A stretch of 64,000 bases of DNA from Pirellulales bacterium (GTDB taxonomy: Bacteria > Planctomycetota > Planctomycetia > Pirellulales > JADZDJ01): contig DASRSD010000045.1 in the NCBI GenBank assembly GCA_035656635.1, positions 1 to 64,000 on the forward strand, written 5' to 3'. The notes below the pieces were generated by a model, which saw only the letters and a list, made by a program, of their open reading frames with translations, did not search any database and was not told the DNA's origin. Positions 25,806 through 35,964 of the stretch are shown here, in pieces. Both the position numbers and the translations under genes were made by a program. Within the stretch, counting starts at the first letter, position 1. Every line of letters begins with the position of its first letter.

Positions 25806-27494
25806 TCACGCCGGCGAAATCTTTAGGGCGCACGCATATTCGTTCGGGTGCTTGTCGGGCAAAGTAACGGCTAGCGATGTCGTGGTTCGGTCGAATGCCA
25901 ATGGCGCGGCGGCGAGTCCCAGCAATTCGATCCGCCCGATTTTCTGCGGGTAGTTCTCGCTGCCTTCGGCCAGCTTTTTGAGGGTGAGTTTTCCGCTTGC
26001 GGGCCATCCCATGAAGAAGCAATAGAGCGATTCGCCTTTCGAGGTGTAGCGAATGTCTTCGGCGGTGTAGGGGCGAACATCTTTTGCGCCGCCGAATTGT
26101 CCTGTGGCCGGCGGAGCTTCGGTGGAGGGACCTTCGCCATACACTTTCCAAGGGTGGGTGTCGAAAATGGCTTCACCGTGCGGTTCGATCCAGGCGGCCA
26201 ATCCTTCGAGGACTTTCACTTCGTCTTCGTCGATAGTGCCGTCGCCGCGCACGGGAATGTTGAGCATTAAGTTGCCGTTTTTGCTGACAATGTCGATCAG
26301 CATCTGCACCACTTGCTTGGCCGTTTTGTATTTGTGTTGATCGAAGATACGGTGGTCATAATGCCAGGAACCGATGCAGGTGTCGGTTTGCCAGGAAAGC
26401 GTTTCGCTGCCGGTGGTGACGCCGCGTTCCACGTCCAACACCAGGGCGCGGCGCTGGTCGGGCTGAAGGTGCTTGCCGGTGAGCACCGCTTCCAACTTTC
26501 CGCCGTTGCGGGCCAGGTTGGTGTTGTATAAATAGGCAGCGATTCGCAGGCCGATATCGCTAACAGGGTAAAGAGGAAGAATGGTGTCGTCGAAGTAGAG
26601 CAAGTCGGGATGGTATTGGTCGATTAAGTCGATGGTGCGGTTGAAGAATTTTTCGATAAAGGCTGGATCAATTGGCGGTGTGCCGTTTTGCGGCCAATCG
26701 TATTTGCCGACGGTGTGGTATTGGGCGTAAAGATCTTGCGGGTCGAGGCCTTCCCACCACATGCCTTTGCCTTGTGCGGCGGTTGTGCGACCATCGTAAG
26801 GGACGCCGGCCAAGGGGCCGGTTTTATCGGAGCCCTGGGCAGCCTGATACCAACTCCAAGCACGATCTCCATGCGAAGTGATGGCAAAGCGAAGCCCGGC
26901 CTCGCGGGCTGCTTTGGCCCAGCCGCCGACAATGTCTTTCTTGGGGCCGATCGACACGCTATTCCAGGGCTGATATTTGGAATTGAACATGTCGAAGTTG
27001 TCGTGATGATTGGCCATGGCGGCGAAGAACTTGGCGCCGGCTTTTTTGTAGAGAGCGATGAGTTCGGCCGGCTGCCATTGGTCGGCCTTCCATTGATTGA
27101 TGACATCCTTGAAGCCAAACTGCGACGGGTGACCATATTTTTGCACGTGGAATTTGTAAATTGGCCCGTCGGTTTGGTACATGCGCTGTGCGTACCAATC
27201 GCCCATCTGCGGCTGGCATTGCGGACCCCAGTGCGCCCAAATTCCTAGTTTGGCATCGCGATACCAGTCGGGAATTTGGTATTGCGAGAGCGATTGCCAA
27301 GTGGGCTGGAAGGGGCCGCTGGCGACACCGAAACCGGTGCGCGCTGTGATGGGCGTGGGCGCAGGGGGTAAACCGGCTTCGTCTTTAGCGATAGAGGATG
27401 AATCGGTTCCGTCGGCTCCAAACGCTTTGGAAATGCACGCCGATGGAACGACCGCGGCCAAGGTTTTCAATGCCGCGCGTCGGGAGATTTTCAT
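25806..27494 (-). CDS. Tat-exported GH29 alpha-L-fucosidase
   Basis: 562 residues. The N-terminus has a twin-arginine motif SRRAALKT with a hydrophobic stretch ending KAFGAD. The catalytic barrel follows the GH29 pattern: DAKLGIWAHWGPQCQPQMGD, KYGHPSQFGF, AKFFAAMANHHDNFDMF, GLRFAITSHGDRAWSW, and PDLLYFDDTILP, with D302 at the nucleophile position (usually WFDG). The enzyme releases terminal L-fucose from glycans outside the cell or in the periplasm. A beta-sandwich C-terminus (about 480-562) follows. It is divergent from the GH2 gene, so the two may share a regulatory region. ATG 27494 is supported by the Tat signal. Confidence 0.88.
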   Translation of the reverse strand: MKISRRAALKTLAAVVPSACISKAFGADGTDSSSIAKDEAGLPPAPTPITARTGFGVASGPFQPTWQSLSQYQIPDWYRDAKLGIWAHWGPQCQPQMGDWYAQRMYQTDGPIYKFHVQKYGHPSQFGFKDVINQWKADQWQPAELIALYKKAGAKFFAAMANHHDNFDMFNSKYQPWNSVSIGPKKDIVGGWAKAAREAGLRFAITSHGDRAWSWYQAAQGSDKTGPLAGVPYDGRTTAAQGKGMWWEGLDPQDLYAQYHTVGKYDWPQNGTPPIDPAFIEKFFNRTIDLIDQYHPDLLYFDDTILPLYPVSDIGLRIAAYLYNTNLARNGGKLEAVLTGKHLQPDQRRALVLDVERGVTTGSETLSWQTDTCIGSWHYDHRIFDQHKYKTAKQVVQMLIDIVSKNGNLMLNIPVRGDGTIDEDEVKVLEGLAAWIEPHGEAIFDTHPWKVYGEGPSTEAPPATGQFGGAKDVRPYTAEDIRYTSKGESLYCFFMGWPASGKLTLKKLAEGSENYPQKIGRIELLGLAAAPLAFDRTTTSLAVTLPDKHPNEYACALKISPA

Positions 27495-27538
27495 AGCAGA
27501 CCTTTCGCTGGCGATCGTTTAAGTTTAACAGCCCTATC

Positions 27539-27682
27539 ATGGATACTTCAACGCCCAATCAGGCCTGGGAGTGCGATCGCTTAAAGGAGTATTTTGCCGA
27601 GGAAGACACCGCTGTCGGCAAAGCGGAATCCGACTTGATGGCGCGATTTATTGCTGTTGTCCATGGCCGGGCGCCGTCCTGA
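27539..27682 (+). CDS. Possible 47-aa protein, function unknown
   Basis: ATG 27539 to TGA 27680-27682. The product (MDTSTPNQAWECDRLKEYF, then AEEDTAVGKAESDLMARFIA) looks like a soluble alpha-helical peptide with a sensible residue mix, but no family is recognised and no ribosome site is obvious. It lies in the divergent gap between the fucosidase and the GH2 gene. It may be a small gene or chance. Confidence 0.3.
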   Translation: MDTSTPNQAWECDRLKEYFAEEDTAVGKAESDLMARFIAVVHGRAPS

Positions 27683-28085
27683 ATGCGAAATAAAGATCCG
27701 CGACAGCCCGTTGAATCCTCTCAGAAAAGAAAATATTCGAGTCCTAGCCTAATGGAATTATTCCCAGATACAATGGATATTTACATCAGCCGAATGAACA
27801 TTTTTAACCTACTTATTACATCCACCAGAAACCCCTGTGCGTTTCGCAGAAGGCTCTCTGCGTGAGCATGCGCCAGCAAAACACCGCTTCAATCGGAGTG
27901 CGGGTCGCATTGATGAAATGCTAATGCCAAATGAGCTGGCCTGAGTTTGCGTTGACCAAAATGCTCACCGAAGGCTGCCGAGTCGCACTGGTTCGGCTCA
28001 ATCAGCGACCCGAAAACCGCGCAATCGCTTTCAGTAAAATCATTCAATCCGCAGATGAACTTATAACTGGCAACTGAAACCGCGA
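27683..28085. promoter_or_regulatory. Upstream region of the GH2 gene
   Basis: AT-rich middle part (27770-27830) without a gene. Its position suggests that it carries the promoter of the GH2 gene. No clear operator is visible. Confidence 0.35.
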
Positions 28086-30671
28086 ATGTCGATCTTTTCT
28101 CGTTCATCCTGGGTTGTGGCGCTGACTGTCGTGGCAACGTTCTCCACGCAGCTTGTGGCGCAAGACAAATTTTCGCCGCCCGATTCGCCACGGCGGGAGT
28201 ATAACGTCGATCTGGATTGGAAATTCTTCAAAGAAGACAAGGCCAAAGCCGAGGGCGCCGAGGCGCAGGCATTCGACGATTCAGCGTGGGCCACCATCAG
28301 CACGCCACACACGTTTAACGACATCGACAGCTTTCGCACTTTAATCACGCATAGCGGCGGCGATCATGGCGTGTGGAAAGGCACCGCTTGGTATCGCAAG
28401 CACTTCAAGCTGCCGGCCGAAGACCAAGGCAAACGGATTTTCTTAGAGTTTGAAGGGATGCGCCAAGCAGGCGAAATTTTTCTCAACGGCAAGCCGGTCG
28501 GCTTGTCAGAAAATGGCATTACTCCTTACGGCGTCGACATTACCGACGGCGTGAAATTCGGCGACCATGAAAATGTGCTAGCCGTGCATGTCGACAACCG
28601 CGGAGATTACGCCGAGCGAGCAAGCGGCACGCGGTTTGAATGGAATGTAAACGACTTTAACCCATCCTACGGCGGCCTGAACCGTCATGTGCGGCTGCAC
28701 GTGACCGGGCCAACCTACCAAACTCTTCCTTTGTACGACGGATTAAAAACGACGGGTATTTATGTTTATCCCACGAACATTTCGCTTGCTGATCGAACTG
28801 CGGATATTACCGTCGAATCGCAAGTTCATAACGCTTCGGCCGATCGCGCGGCAGTCGATCTTTCCGTGTTGATTGTCGATCATGACGGCCATGTGTGTGC
28901 GAAGTTTTCTGCCGACACGCTCGACATGGTGGCCGGTGAAAAATCTGTAATCGAAGCCACCGGAAGGCTGAAAAATGCAAGCTTTTGGGATACCGATGAG
29001 CCGTACTTGTACGACGTTTACACGCAGCTAACCATCGACGGGAAAGTGGTCGACGTTTGCAAAACCGTCACAGGCTTTCGGAAAACAGAATTCAAAGGAG
29101 GAGCAGGCGCCGGCGGCGTGTTCATCAACGACAAGTTCGTGTACTTGAAGGGCTTTGCCCAACGCTCCAGCGACGAGTGGGCCGGCCTGGGGCAAGCGTA
29201 TCCCGATTGGATGCACGATTTCACCGCCAAATTAATTCGCGATGGCCACGGCAACTACATCCGCTGGATGCACGTAGCGCCGCAAAAGGTCGACGTGGAA
29301 GCACTCGACCGTTTTGGGATTGTCGAAGTGGCCCCGGCCGGCGACAAGGAAAAATCTGCAGAAGGACGACAATGGCAGCAGCGCTTAGAAGTGATGACCG
29401 CCTCAATGATTTATTTCCGCAATAGCCCCAGCATTTTGTTCTGGGAAGCGGGCAACAATGGCATCCCAGCAGATCACATGCAGCAGATGATCGATCTGAA
29501 AAATCAATGGGATCCCCACGGCGGTCGAGCGATGGGTTGCCGAACGCTGGAAGATCCTGCCACGACGCCCATCGCCGAATACTTTGGCGTGATGATTGGC
29601 CAAGACCCAAAAACCGACGCGCTGAAAACGGCAACGCAACTATTTAGGGCCTACAGCGCCGAGCGGCGCGATCGCGCACCGCTGATTGAAACAGAAGATT
29701 TTCGAGATGAAGGGGCCCGGCGTTTTTGGGACGATCAGTCGCCCCCGTACTTCGGTTTTAAGCCCGGCCCCAACGATACGTATCATTGGAATTCAGAAAC
29801 GTTTGCCTTGGCTGCGGTCAAGCGCTATTGGGCATATTGGAGCAATCGCATTTCCAACGCGGATCCAGCTCATTCCAAGTGGTCGGGATATGCCTCGATT
29901 TATTTTTCCGATTCCAACGCCGATGGCCGGCAACAATCGAGCGAAGTCGCCCGCGCCAGTGGAAAAGTTGATGCCGTTCGTCTGCCGAAGGAAATTTATT
30001 TCACGCATCGGGTGATGCAAAACTCACGGCCCGACATTCACATTCTTGGCCATTGGAACTATTCCCCGGAAACACGCAAAACGGTTTACGTGATTGCCAA
30101 CACGGAGTCGGTGGAGTTGGTGTTGAATAGTAATTCGCTCGGCAAAAAAATTGCCCCTGAAGATGGCTACGTATTCGCTTTTCCCGATGTAAAGTGGGAG
30201 CCTGGAACGCTGCAGGCCGTGGGCTCAAATCATGGCCTGCAGGTGTGTCGCCATGAGCTAGCTACGGTTGGATCTGCAAAGCGAATTCAACTAACGCCTA
30301 TGGTGGGCCCCACTGGGTGGCAAGCCGATGGGGAAGACGTGGCGCTGATCGACGTGGAAGTTGTTGACGACCAAGGCCGACGCTGCCCGACGGATGATGC
30401 CCGTATCGATTTCGCTGTCACCGGCCCGGCGATTTGGCGCGGTGGTTACAACAGCGGCAAAACAAACTCCACCAACAATCTGTATTTGAATACAGAGTGC
30501 GGAATCAATCGGGTAGCATTGCGATCTACGTTAACTGCAGGAAAGGTTACCCTCATCGCCACACGCCAGGGAATAGAACCAGGCAAGCTGGAATTAGAAT
30601 CGCAAGCAGTAGCGCTGCACGACGGCCTATTGGACTTGATGCCAGCTCGTCTCTCTCCAGCCGCTAAGTAA
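28086..30671 (+). CDS. Secreted GH2-family glycoside hydrolase, atypical active site
   Basis: 861 residues with a signal peptide (ending STQLVAQD). GH2 layout: jelly-roll sugar-binding domain (about 40-210; GVWKGTAWYRKHFKLP, GEIFLNGKPVG), Ig-like domain (about 225-335), TIM barrel (about 345-660) and C-terminal Ig-like domains. At the acid/base position, where GH2 enzymes have GNE, this protein reads SPSILFWEAGNNG, with Asn458. PLIETEDFRDE is a candidate nucleophile region. It may be a beta-galactosidase-like enzyme using another proton donor, perhaps Glu454 four residues earlier, or it may not be catalytic. It is followed by the kdp operon but unrelated to it. Confidence 0.82.
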   Translation: MSIFSRSSWVVALTVVATFSTQLVAQDKFSPPDSPRREYNVDLDWKFFKEDKAKAEGAEAQAFDDSAWATISTPHTFNDIDSFRTLITHSGGDHGVWKGTAWYRKHFKLPAEDQGKRIFLEFEGMRQAGEIFLNGKPVGLSENGITPYGVDITDGVKFGDHENVLAVHVDNRGDYAERASGTRFEWNVNDFNPSYGGLNRHVRLHVTGPTYQTLPLYDGLKTTGIYVYPTNISLADRTADITVESQVHNASADRAAVDLSVLIVDHDGHVCAKFSADTLDMVAGEKSVIEATGRLKNASFWDTDEPYLYDVYTQLTIDGKVVDVCKTVTGFRKTEFKGGAGAGGVFINDKFVYLKGFAQRSSDEWAGLGQAYPDWMHDFTAKLIRDGHGNYIRWMHVAPQKVDVEALDRFGIVEVAPAGDKEKSAEGRQWQQRLEVMTASMIYFRNSPSILFWEAGNNGIPADHMQQMIDLKNQWDPHGGRAMGCRTLEDPATTPIAEYFGVMIGQDPKTDALKTATQLFRAYSAERRDRAPLIETEDFRDEGARRFWDDQSPPYFGFKPGPNDTYHWNSETFALAAVKRYWAYWSNRISNADPAHSKWSGYASIYFSDSNADGRQQSSEVARASGKVDAVRLPKEIYFTHRVMQNSRPDIHILGHWNYSPETRKTVYVIANTESVELVLNSNSLGKKIAPEDGYVFAFPDVKWEPGTLQAVGSNHGLQVCRHELATVGSAKRIQLTPMVGPTGWQADGEDVALIDVEVVDDQGRRCPTDDARIDFAVTGPAIWRGGYNSGKTNSTNNLYLNTECGINRVALRSTLTAGKVTLIATRQGIEPGKLELESQAVALHDGLLDLMPARLSPAAK

Positions 30672-30969
30672 TCGACAATTCCCTTCGAAGATAAACCTGT
30701 ACTACGAAATCTTACTTTCTCGCAGTACTGTTATTTGGCTGCTTCGCCCAAGGGGATGGACTGGCTGCCTCCCCGCCCAGCAATAACCATGCATGGCAGC
30801 ATCGCGCGTACAGCGAAATGCTCCAAAACTAAATGCTGCTATCAGGCGGCAAATCTTAGCGCAATTTTAGCGCCGATCTTGACCCGTTTTTGATTCGCCA
30901 GCCGCTAGGATTAGCGCGTGGGGCCTGCATGGATAAGTCCACCACGTTTAGGGCAAGAAAGGGTGCGGT

Positions 30970-31068
30970 ATGAGCGACTTCTACATTGTTCTCACTGTTG
31001 CAGCTTGTGGCGTGCTTAGTTGGGGACTGCTCTCTTTGTCCGACTGGCTTCTGGGCGGCGGCCAATAA
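30970..31068 (+). CDS. 32-aa membrane peptide upstream of kdp
   Basis: ATG 30970 to TAA 31066-31068. Sequence starts MSDFYIVLTVAACGVLSWGL and ends SDWLLGGGQ: one hydrophobic helix with short polar ends. It precedes kdpF by 93 bp in the same orientation. KdpF itself is a separate peptide just downstream, so this is a second tiny membrane protein of the operon, possibly a Kdp stabiliser or leader. That role is inference. Confidence 0.55.
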   Translation: MSDFYIVLTVAACGVLSWGLLSLSDWLLGGGQ

Positions 31069-31161
31069 CAGCGACCCCATATAAGCCCGGATTTAATCTG
31101 GCACATTACCGTTCTTCGCCAGGTGGCGAGAGACGAAATCAACGAAAGGCTGAAACCATTT

Positions 31162-31254
31162 ATGCATGGAACTGAACTTTTGGGGTTGATCGTCAGTGTG
31201 GGTCTGTTGGCTTATCTGACCTTTGCGCTGTTGAAGCCGGAGTGGTTCGCATGA
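31162..31254 (+). CDS. kdpF: K(+)-transporting ATPase subunit F
   Basis: 30 residues (MHGTELLGLIVSVGLLAYLT, then FALLKPEWF), with the family pattern of one membrane helix followed by a KPE(R/W/K)F tail. KdpF stabilises the KdpABC potassium pump in the inner membrane. Its TGA overlaps the kdpA ATG (31251-31254). Confidence 0.85.
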   Translation: MHGTELLGLIVSVGLLAYLTFALLKPEWFA

Positions 31255-33026
31255 CCGCCAATGATTGGGTTCAGATCGCAATTTATTTTGGCCTGCTGCT
31301 GGCGCTCACCAAACCGTTGGGAGCTTTCATGGCCCGCGTGTACCAAGGCCAACCGTGCGGATTAGATGGTCTGCTCGGCTGGCTGGAGCGGCTCGTTTAC
31401 CGAGTCGCCGGCGTCGACCCTAAGCAGGAAATGTCGTGGAAAAAATACACGGTCAACGTGCTGCTGTTTAACTTGATCGGGTTCGTCGTCGTTTATTTTT
31501 TGCTGCGGACTCAAGCGGGCCTACCGCTCAATCCGCAAGGCTTTCCGGCCAACAGCCCCGATTCTGCATTCAATACAGCCATTAGTTTCGCCACGAACCC
31601 CAATTGGCAAGGATACGGCGGCGAAACCACGATGAGCTACCTCTCGCAAATGCTCGGCCTGGGCGTGCAGAATTTTGTTTCCGCGGCATCGGGAATGGCG
31701 GTCCTGGTGGCGTTGATACGCGGGCTGGCACGACGAACTACATCCACCATCGGTAATTTTTGGTACGACCTGGTGCGCTCCACCGTCTACATCTTGCTGC
31801 CACTGTCGCTGATTTTGGCACTGGTGCTTGTTTCGCAGGGTGTGATCCAGAATTTCAAGTCGTACGACACCGCAACCCTCGTCCAGCCCGTCAAAGGCGC
31901 CGACGGAAAAACCGTCACCGAAGTCACCATTCCCATGGGTCCGGCCGCCTCGCAAATTGCCATCAAGCAACTCGGCACGAACGGAGGCGGATTTTTTAAC
32001 GTGAATTCGGCACACCCGTTTGAAAATCCAACGGGTTTGACAAACTTTCTGGAATTAATCGCGATCCTCGTGATTTCCAGCGGATTGTGCTACACCTTCG
32101 GCGTCATGGTCGGCGACACGCGGCAAGGCTGGGCCGTGTTGGCCGCCATGTTTGTCATTCTGATTCCACTGACGATTTTCGCCGCTTGGCAAGAACAGGG
32201 TGGCATCCCGGCGTATCGGGCGCTGGGTATCGATCAACAAGCCTCCTCGACGCAGTCCGGCGGCAACATGGAAGGAAAAGATACTCGCTTCGGCATTGTC
32301 AATTCGGTCATTTGGGCATCCGCCACGACCGGCGCGTCCAACGGAAGCGTCAATTCCATGCACGACAGCTACACGCCGCTGGGCGGGGTCGTTCCCCTGT
32401 GGCTAATTCAGCTGGGCGAAATCATTTTCGGCGGTGTCGGCAGCGGCCTGTATGGAATGCTGATGTTCGCCATTGTCGCCGTCTTTGTCGCCGGCCTGAT
32501 GGTTGGCCGCACGCCGGAATATCTCGGCAAAAAAATCGAGGCCTACGAAATGAAAATGGCCTCGCTCGTCATCCTCATCCCGCCGCTGTTGGTGCTGGTC
32601 GGCACGGCAGTGGCCGTAGCAGGGCCTGGGTTGCATTTTGCCGATCCAGCCACGGGCGAGATCAAAAGCCCGCTCAACAATCCCGGCGCGCATAGTTTTT
32701 CGGAAGTCCTGTACGCATTTTCTTCGGTCGGCAACAACAACGGCAGCGCCTTTGCCGGCCTGAATGCCAACATCCCGTTTTACAACGTGGCCTTGGGCGT
32801 GGCGATGTGGATTGCCCGCTACTGGCTGATGATTCCCACCCTGGCCATTGCCGGATCGCTGGCGCGAAAGAAATTCACGCCTCCCAGCGCCGGCACGTTG
32901 CCGACGCACCGGCCACTGTTTGTCGTGATGCTGATCAGCACGATTCTGTTGGTCGGCGCGCTGACCTTCGTGCCGGCATTGGCGTTGGGCCCGGTTGTCG
33001 AACACTTGCAAATGATTGGCCCTTAA
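31251..33026 (+). CDS. kdpA: K(+)-transporting ATPase subunit A (channel-like)
   Basis: 591 residues from ATG 31251, overlapping the kdpF stop; a GTG nine bases earlier is less likely. This is the multi-pass potassium-translocating subunit with the selectivity-loop signatures of the family: NPNWQGYGGETTMSY, LGTNGGGFFNVNSAHPFENP, and SSVGNNNGSAFAGLNANIPF. About ten hydrophobic helices are apparent. It forms the high-affinity uptake path of KdpFABC, made under potassium limitation or osmotic stress. Complete, in operon order F-A-B-C. Confidence 0.97.
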   Translation: MTANDWVQIAIYFGLLLALTKPLGAFMARVYQGQPCGLDGLLGWLERLVYRVAGVDPKQEMSWKKYTVNVLLFNLIGFVVVYFLLRTQAGLPLNPQGFPANSPDSAFNTAISFATNPNWQGYGGETTMSYLSQMLGLGVQNFVSAASGMAVLVALIRGLARRTTSTIGNFWYDLVRSTVYILLPLSLILALVLVSQGVIQNFKSYDTATLVQPVKGADGKTVTEVTIPMGPAASQIAIKQLGTNGGGFFNVNSAHPFENPTGLTNFLELIAILVISSGLCYTFGVMVGDTRQGWAVLAAMFVILIPLTIFAAWQEQGGIPAYRALGIDQQASSTQSGGNMEGKDTRFGIVNSVIWASATTGASNGSVNSMHDSYTPLGGVVPLWLIQLGEIIFGGVGSGLYGMLMFAIVAVFVAGLMVGRTPEYLGKKIEAYEMKMASLVILIPPLLVLVGTAVAVAGPGLHFADPATGEIKSPLNNPGAHSFSEVLYAFSSVGNNNGSAFAGLNANIPFYNVALGVAMWIARYWLMIPTLAIAGSLARKKFTPPSAGTLPTHRPLFVVMLISTILLVGALTFVPALALGPVVEHLQMIGP

Positions 33027-33092
33027 GCTTGGCAACCGCGGTCAAAGCACGCATCCCCCATAAATTTTCGAGATCCTAGACAACAAAAAAAT

Positions 33093-35165
33093 ATGACAAC
33101 GACAACAAAAGCTCGCTCGCTGTTCGATCCGCCGATTGTCCGCCGGGCGGTGGTCGATGCGTTTCTGAAACTCGATCCGCGCCGCCAAGTTCGCAATCCC
33201 GTGATGTTCACGGTATTGGTTGGCAGCATTCTGACCACCGGATTGGGCATCTATGCGCTGACGGGGGGCGGGTCGGAATCCCCGGCCTTTGTTCTGGGAG
33301 TTTCCGCCTGGCTGTGGTTTACCGTTTTATTTGCCAATTTTGCGGAAGCCATGGCTGAAGGGCGCGGCAAGGCCCAAGCCGACGCACTCCGAGCCACTCG
33401 CCGCGATGTCACCGCGAAAGAGCTGGAAGAACCGCATTACGGCGCCAAATTCCATCCGACGCCAGCGTCCCTGCTGCGGAAAGACAACTTTGTGCTTGTC
33501 GAGGCGGGCGAATTCGTTCCCGGCGATGGCGAAGTGGTGGAAGGCGTGGCTTCCGTCGACGAAAGCGCCATCACCGGCGAAAGCGCCCCGGTCATTCGTG
33601 AAAGCGGCGGCGACCGCAGCAGCGTGACCGGCGGCACGCGAGTGCTGTCCGATTGGCTCGTGATCCGCATCACGGCTAATCCCGGCGAAACGTTCATGGA
33701 CCGCATGATTTCTCTTGTCGAAGGCGCCAAGCGGCAGAAAACTCCTAACGAAATTGCCCTCGATATTCTCCTGGCGGCCATGACGATTATTTTCCTGTTC
33801 GTCTGCGCCACGCTTTTGCCGTTTTCCAAATACAGTGTCGAAGCCGCCGGCCAAGGCACGCCCATTACCGTAACCGTGCTGGTGGCCCTGCTCGTTTGCT
33901 TAATTCCCACAACCATTGGCGGATTGCTTTCGGCCATCGGCATTGCCGGCATGGATCGCATGATTCAAGCCAACGTCATCGCCATGTCGGGCCGCGCCGT
34001 CGAGGCAGCGGGCGATGTCGACGTGCTGCTGCTCGATAAGACCGGAACCATTACGCTCGGCAACCGGCAGGCCGTCGAACTAATTCCCGCTCTGGGAGTC
34101 AGCGCAGGAGATTTGGCCGATGCGGCGCAGTTGGCTTCCCTGGCTGATGAAACGCCCGAGGGTCGCAGCGTGGTGGTGCTGGCCAAAGAAAAATACGGAT
34201 TGCGGGGTCGGAACATTCACGAATTGGGCGCCCACTTTATTCCCTTCTCTGCACAAACGCGACTCAGCGGCGTTAACTTCGATGGGCGCCAAATTCGCAA
34301 AGGCGCGGCAGATGCCATCGCTGATTTTGTAAAGCAGCAAGGAGGCAACGGCCAGGCGGATGTCCGCCAAACTGTCGAAGACATCGCCAAACAGGGCGGC
34401 ACTCCGCTGGTGGTGGCCGAAGGGTCCCGCACCCTGGGCACCATTTATCTTAAAGACATCGTAAAAGGCGGAATCAAGGAACGCTTCGCGGAACTGCGGC
34501 GGATGGGAATTAAGACGGTCATGATTACCGGCGATAATCCCCTCACCGCGACCGCCATTGCCGCCGAAGCCGGCGTCGACGATTTTTTGGCCCAGGCCAC
34601 TCCCGAAGCCAAATTGAAAATGATTCGCGAGCAACAGGCGGGCGGTCGCCTGGTGGCCATGACCGGCGACGGCACGAACGATGCGCCGGCGCTGGCTCAA
34701 GCCGACGTGGCCGTGGCCATGAACTCCGGCACGCAAGCCGCGAAGGAAGCTGGCAACATGGTCGATCTGGATTCCAACCCCACCAAGCTCATTGAAATCG
34801 TCGAAATTGGAAAACAACTTTTGATCACCCGCGGCTCGCTCACCACGTTCAGCCTGGCGAACGACGTGGCCAAGTACTTTGCCATCATCCCGGCTGCATT
34901 TGCCACCACTTATCCGGTCCTCGATAAGCTAAACATCATGCGGCTGGCAACGCCGACCAGCGCCATCCTTTCGGCGGTAATTTTCAACGCCTTAATCATC
35001 GTGGCGCTCATTCCACTGGCGCTGCGTGGCATTCGCTATCGCGCCGTAGGAGCGGCCAAACTGCTACGCGACAATTTGCTAATTTACGGCGTCGGCGGTC
35101 TGCTCGTGCCGTTCTTTGGAATTAAGCTGATCGATCTGTCGCTAGTGGTCCTGCATCTAACTTAA
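33093..35165 (+). CDS. kdpB: K(+)-transporting P-type ATPase subunit B
   Basis: 690 residues. Full P-type ATPase set: actuator TGES ([10 protein letters not shown]), phosphorylation site DKTGT with D315, nucleotide-binding KGAADAI region ([11 protein letters not shown]), hinge [12 protein letters not shown], and flanking membrane helices. ATP hydrolysis here drives potassium uptake through KdpA. It follows kdpA by 66 bp and precedes kdpC by 44 bp. No defect seen. Confidence 0.97.
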   Translation: MTTTTKARSLFDPPIVRRAVVDAFLKLDPRRQVRNPVMFTVLVGSILTTGLGIYALTGGGSESPAFVLGVSAWLWFTVLFANFAEAMAEGRGKAQADALRATRRDVTAKELEEPHYGAKFHPTPASLLRKDNFVLVEAGEFVPGDGEVVEGVASVDESAITGESAPVIRESGGDRSSVTGGTRVLSDWLVIRITANPGETFMDRMISLVEGAKRQKTPNEIALDILLAAMTIIFLFVCATLLPFSKYSVEAAGQGTPITVTVLVALLVCLIPTTIGGLLSAIGIAGMDRMIQANVIAMSGRAVEAAGDVDVLLLDKTGTITLGNRQAVELIPALGVSAGDLADAAQLASLADETPEGRSVVVLAKEKYGLRGRNIHELGAHFIPFSAQTRLSGVNFDGRQIRKGAADAIADFVKQQGGNGQADVRQTVEDIAKQGGTPLVVAEGSRTLGTIYLKDIVKGGIKERFAELRRMGIKTVMITGDNPLTATAIAAEAGVDDFLAQATPEAKLKMIREQQAGGRLVAMTGDGTNDAPALAQADVAVAMNSGTQAAKEAGNMVDLDSNPTKLIEIVEIGKQLLITRGSLTTFSLANDVAKYFAIIPAAFATTYPVLDKLNIMRLATPTSAILSAVIFNALIIVALIPLALRGIRYRAVGAAKLLRDNLLIYGVGGLLVPFFGIKLIDLSLVVLHLT

Positions 35166-35209
35166 TCACAACAACACTTACTTAAATCCTGCAGTATCAG
35201 AGTCTAACC

Positions 35210-35785
35210 ATGCTCAAAGAATTGAAAGCCGCGATCGTTATCTTCCTGGCGCTGACCTTTGTGACCGGCATCGTCTATCCTCTGCTTGTCACCGCGGTTG
35301 CGCAATTGGTGTTTCCACATCAGGCCAACGGCAGCTTGATTGTGCAGGGAGACAAAATCATCGGTTCCCAACTGCTGGGACAAGGCTTCGACGATCCGAA
35401 ATATTTTTGGGGCCGTCCCTCCGCGACCGCCGCATTTCCTTACGACGCCTCCTCCTCCACCGGCAGCAACTTTGGGCCGACGAATCCCGACCAGCTTAAA
35501 GCGGTGTCCGCTCGACTCGATGCCATTCATAAAGCTCAGCCCGACGATCCGCGTCTGGTGCCGGTGGAGTTGGTGACCGCCTCCGCGAGCGGACTCGACC
35601 CGGAAATCAGCCCCGCCGCGGCAGAATTCCAAATTGCGCGAATTGCCAAAGCGCGCGACGTTAGCGAAGAAAAAATTCGCGCCTTGGTGGCTGCGCAAAC
35701 GCAGGGCCGCACATTGGGCGTCCTTGGCGAACCGTGCGTCAACGTTTTGAAGCTGAACCTTGCCCTGGATGCACCAATCAAATAA
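35210..35785 (+). CDS. kdpC: K(+)-transporting ATPase subunit C
   Basis: 191 residues with one N-terminal membrane helix (AAIVIFLALTFVTGIVYPLL) and family blocks GSQLLGQGFDDPKYFWGRPS, ASGLDPEISPAAAEFQIARI and GVLGEPCVNVLKLN. KdpC is the assembly and affinity subunit between KdpA and KdpB. Normal length, complete. Confidence 0.96.
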   Translation: MLKELKAAIVIFLALTFVTGIVYPLLVTAVAQLVFPHQANGSLIVQGDKIIGSQLLGQGFDDPKYFWGRPSATAAFPYDASSSTGSNFGPTNPDQLKAVSARLDAIHKAQPDDPRLVPVELVTASASGLDPEISPAAAEFQIARIAKARDVSEEKIRALVAAQTQGRTLGVLGEPCVNVLKLNLALDAPIK

Positions 35786-35964
35786 ACCCGTAAATCTCCG
35801 CACTTGAGGCGGCACTGCGCCAACTTGTTCCCTAGAGGCTGCACAATTTCTTCCCGGCGACATTGGCCAGTGTCGCTTTCATTTTCGGGCGATTTCACGC
35901 GTTCATTCCGGGCTGCAAAAGGTAGAATAAATTAGCTAAGAATTCGCTATGCTACTCTTGGTCC

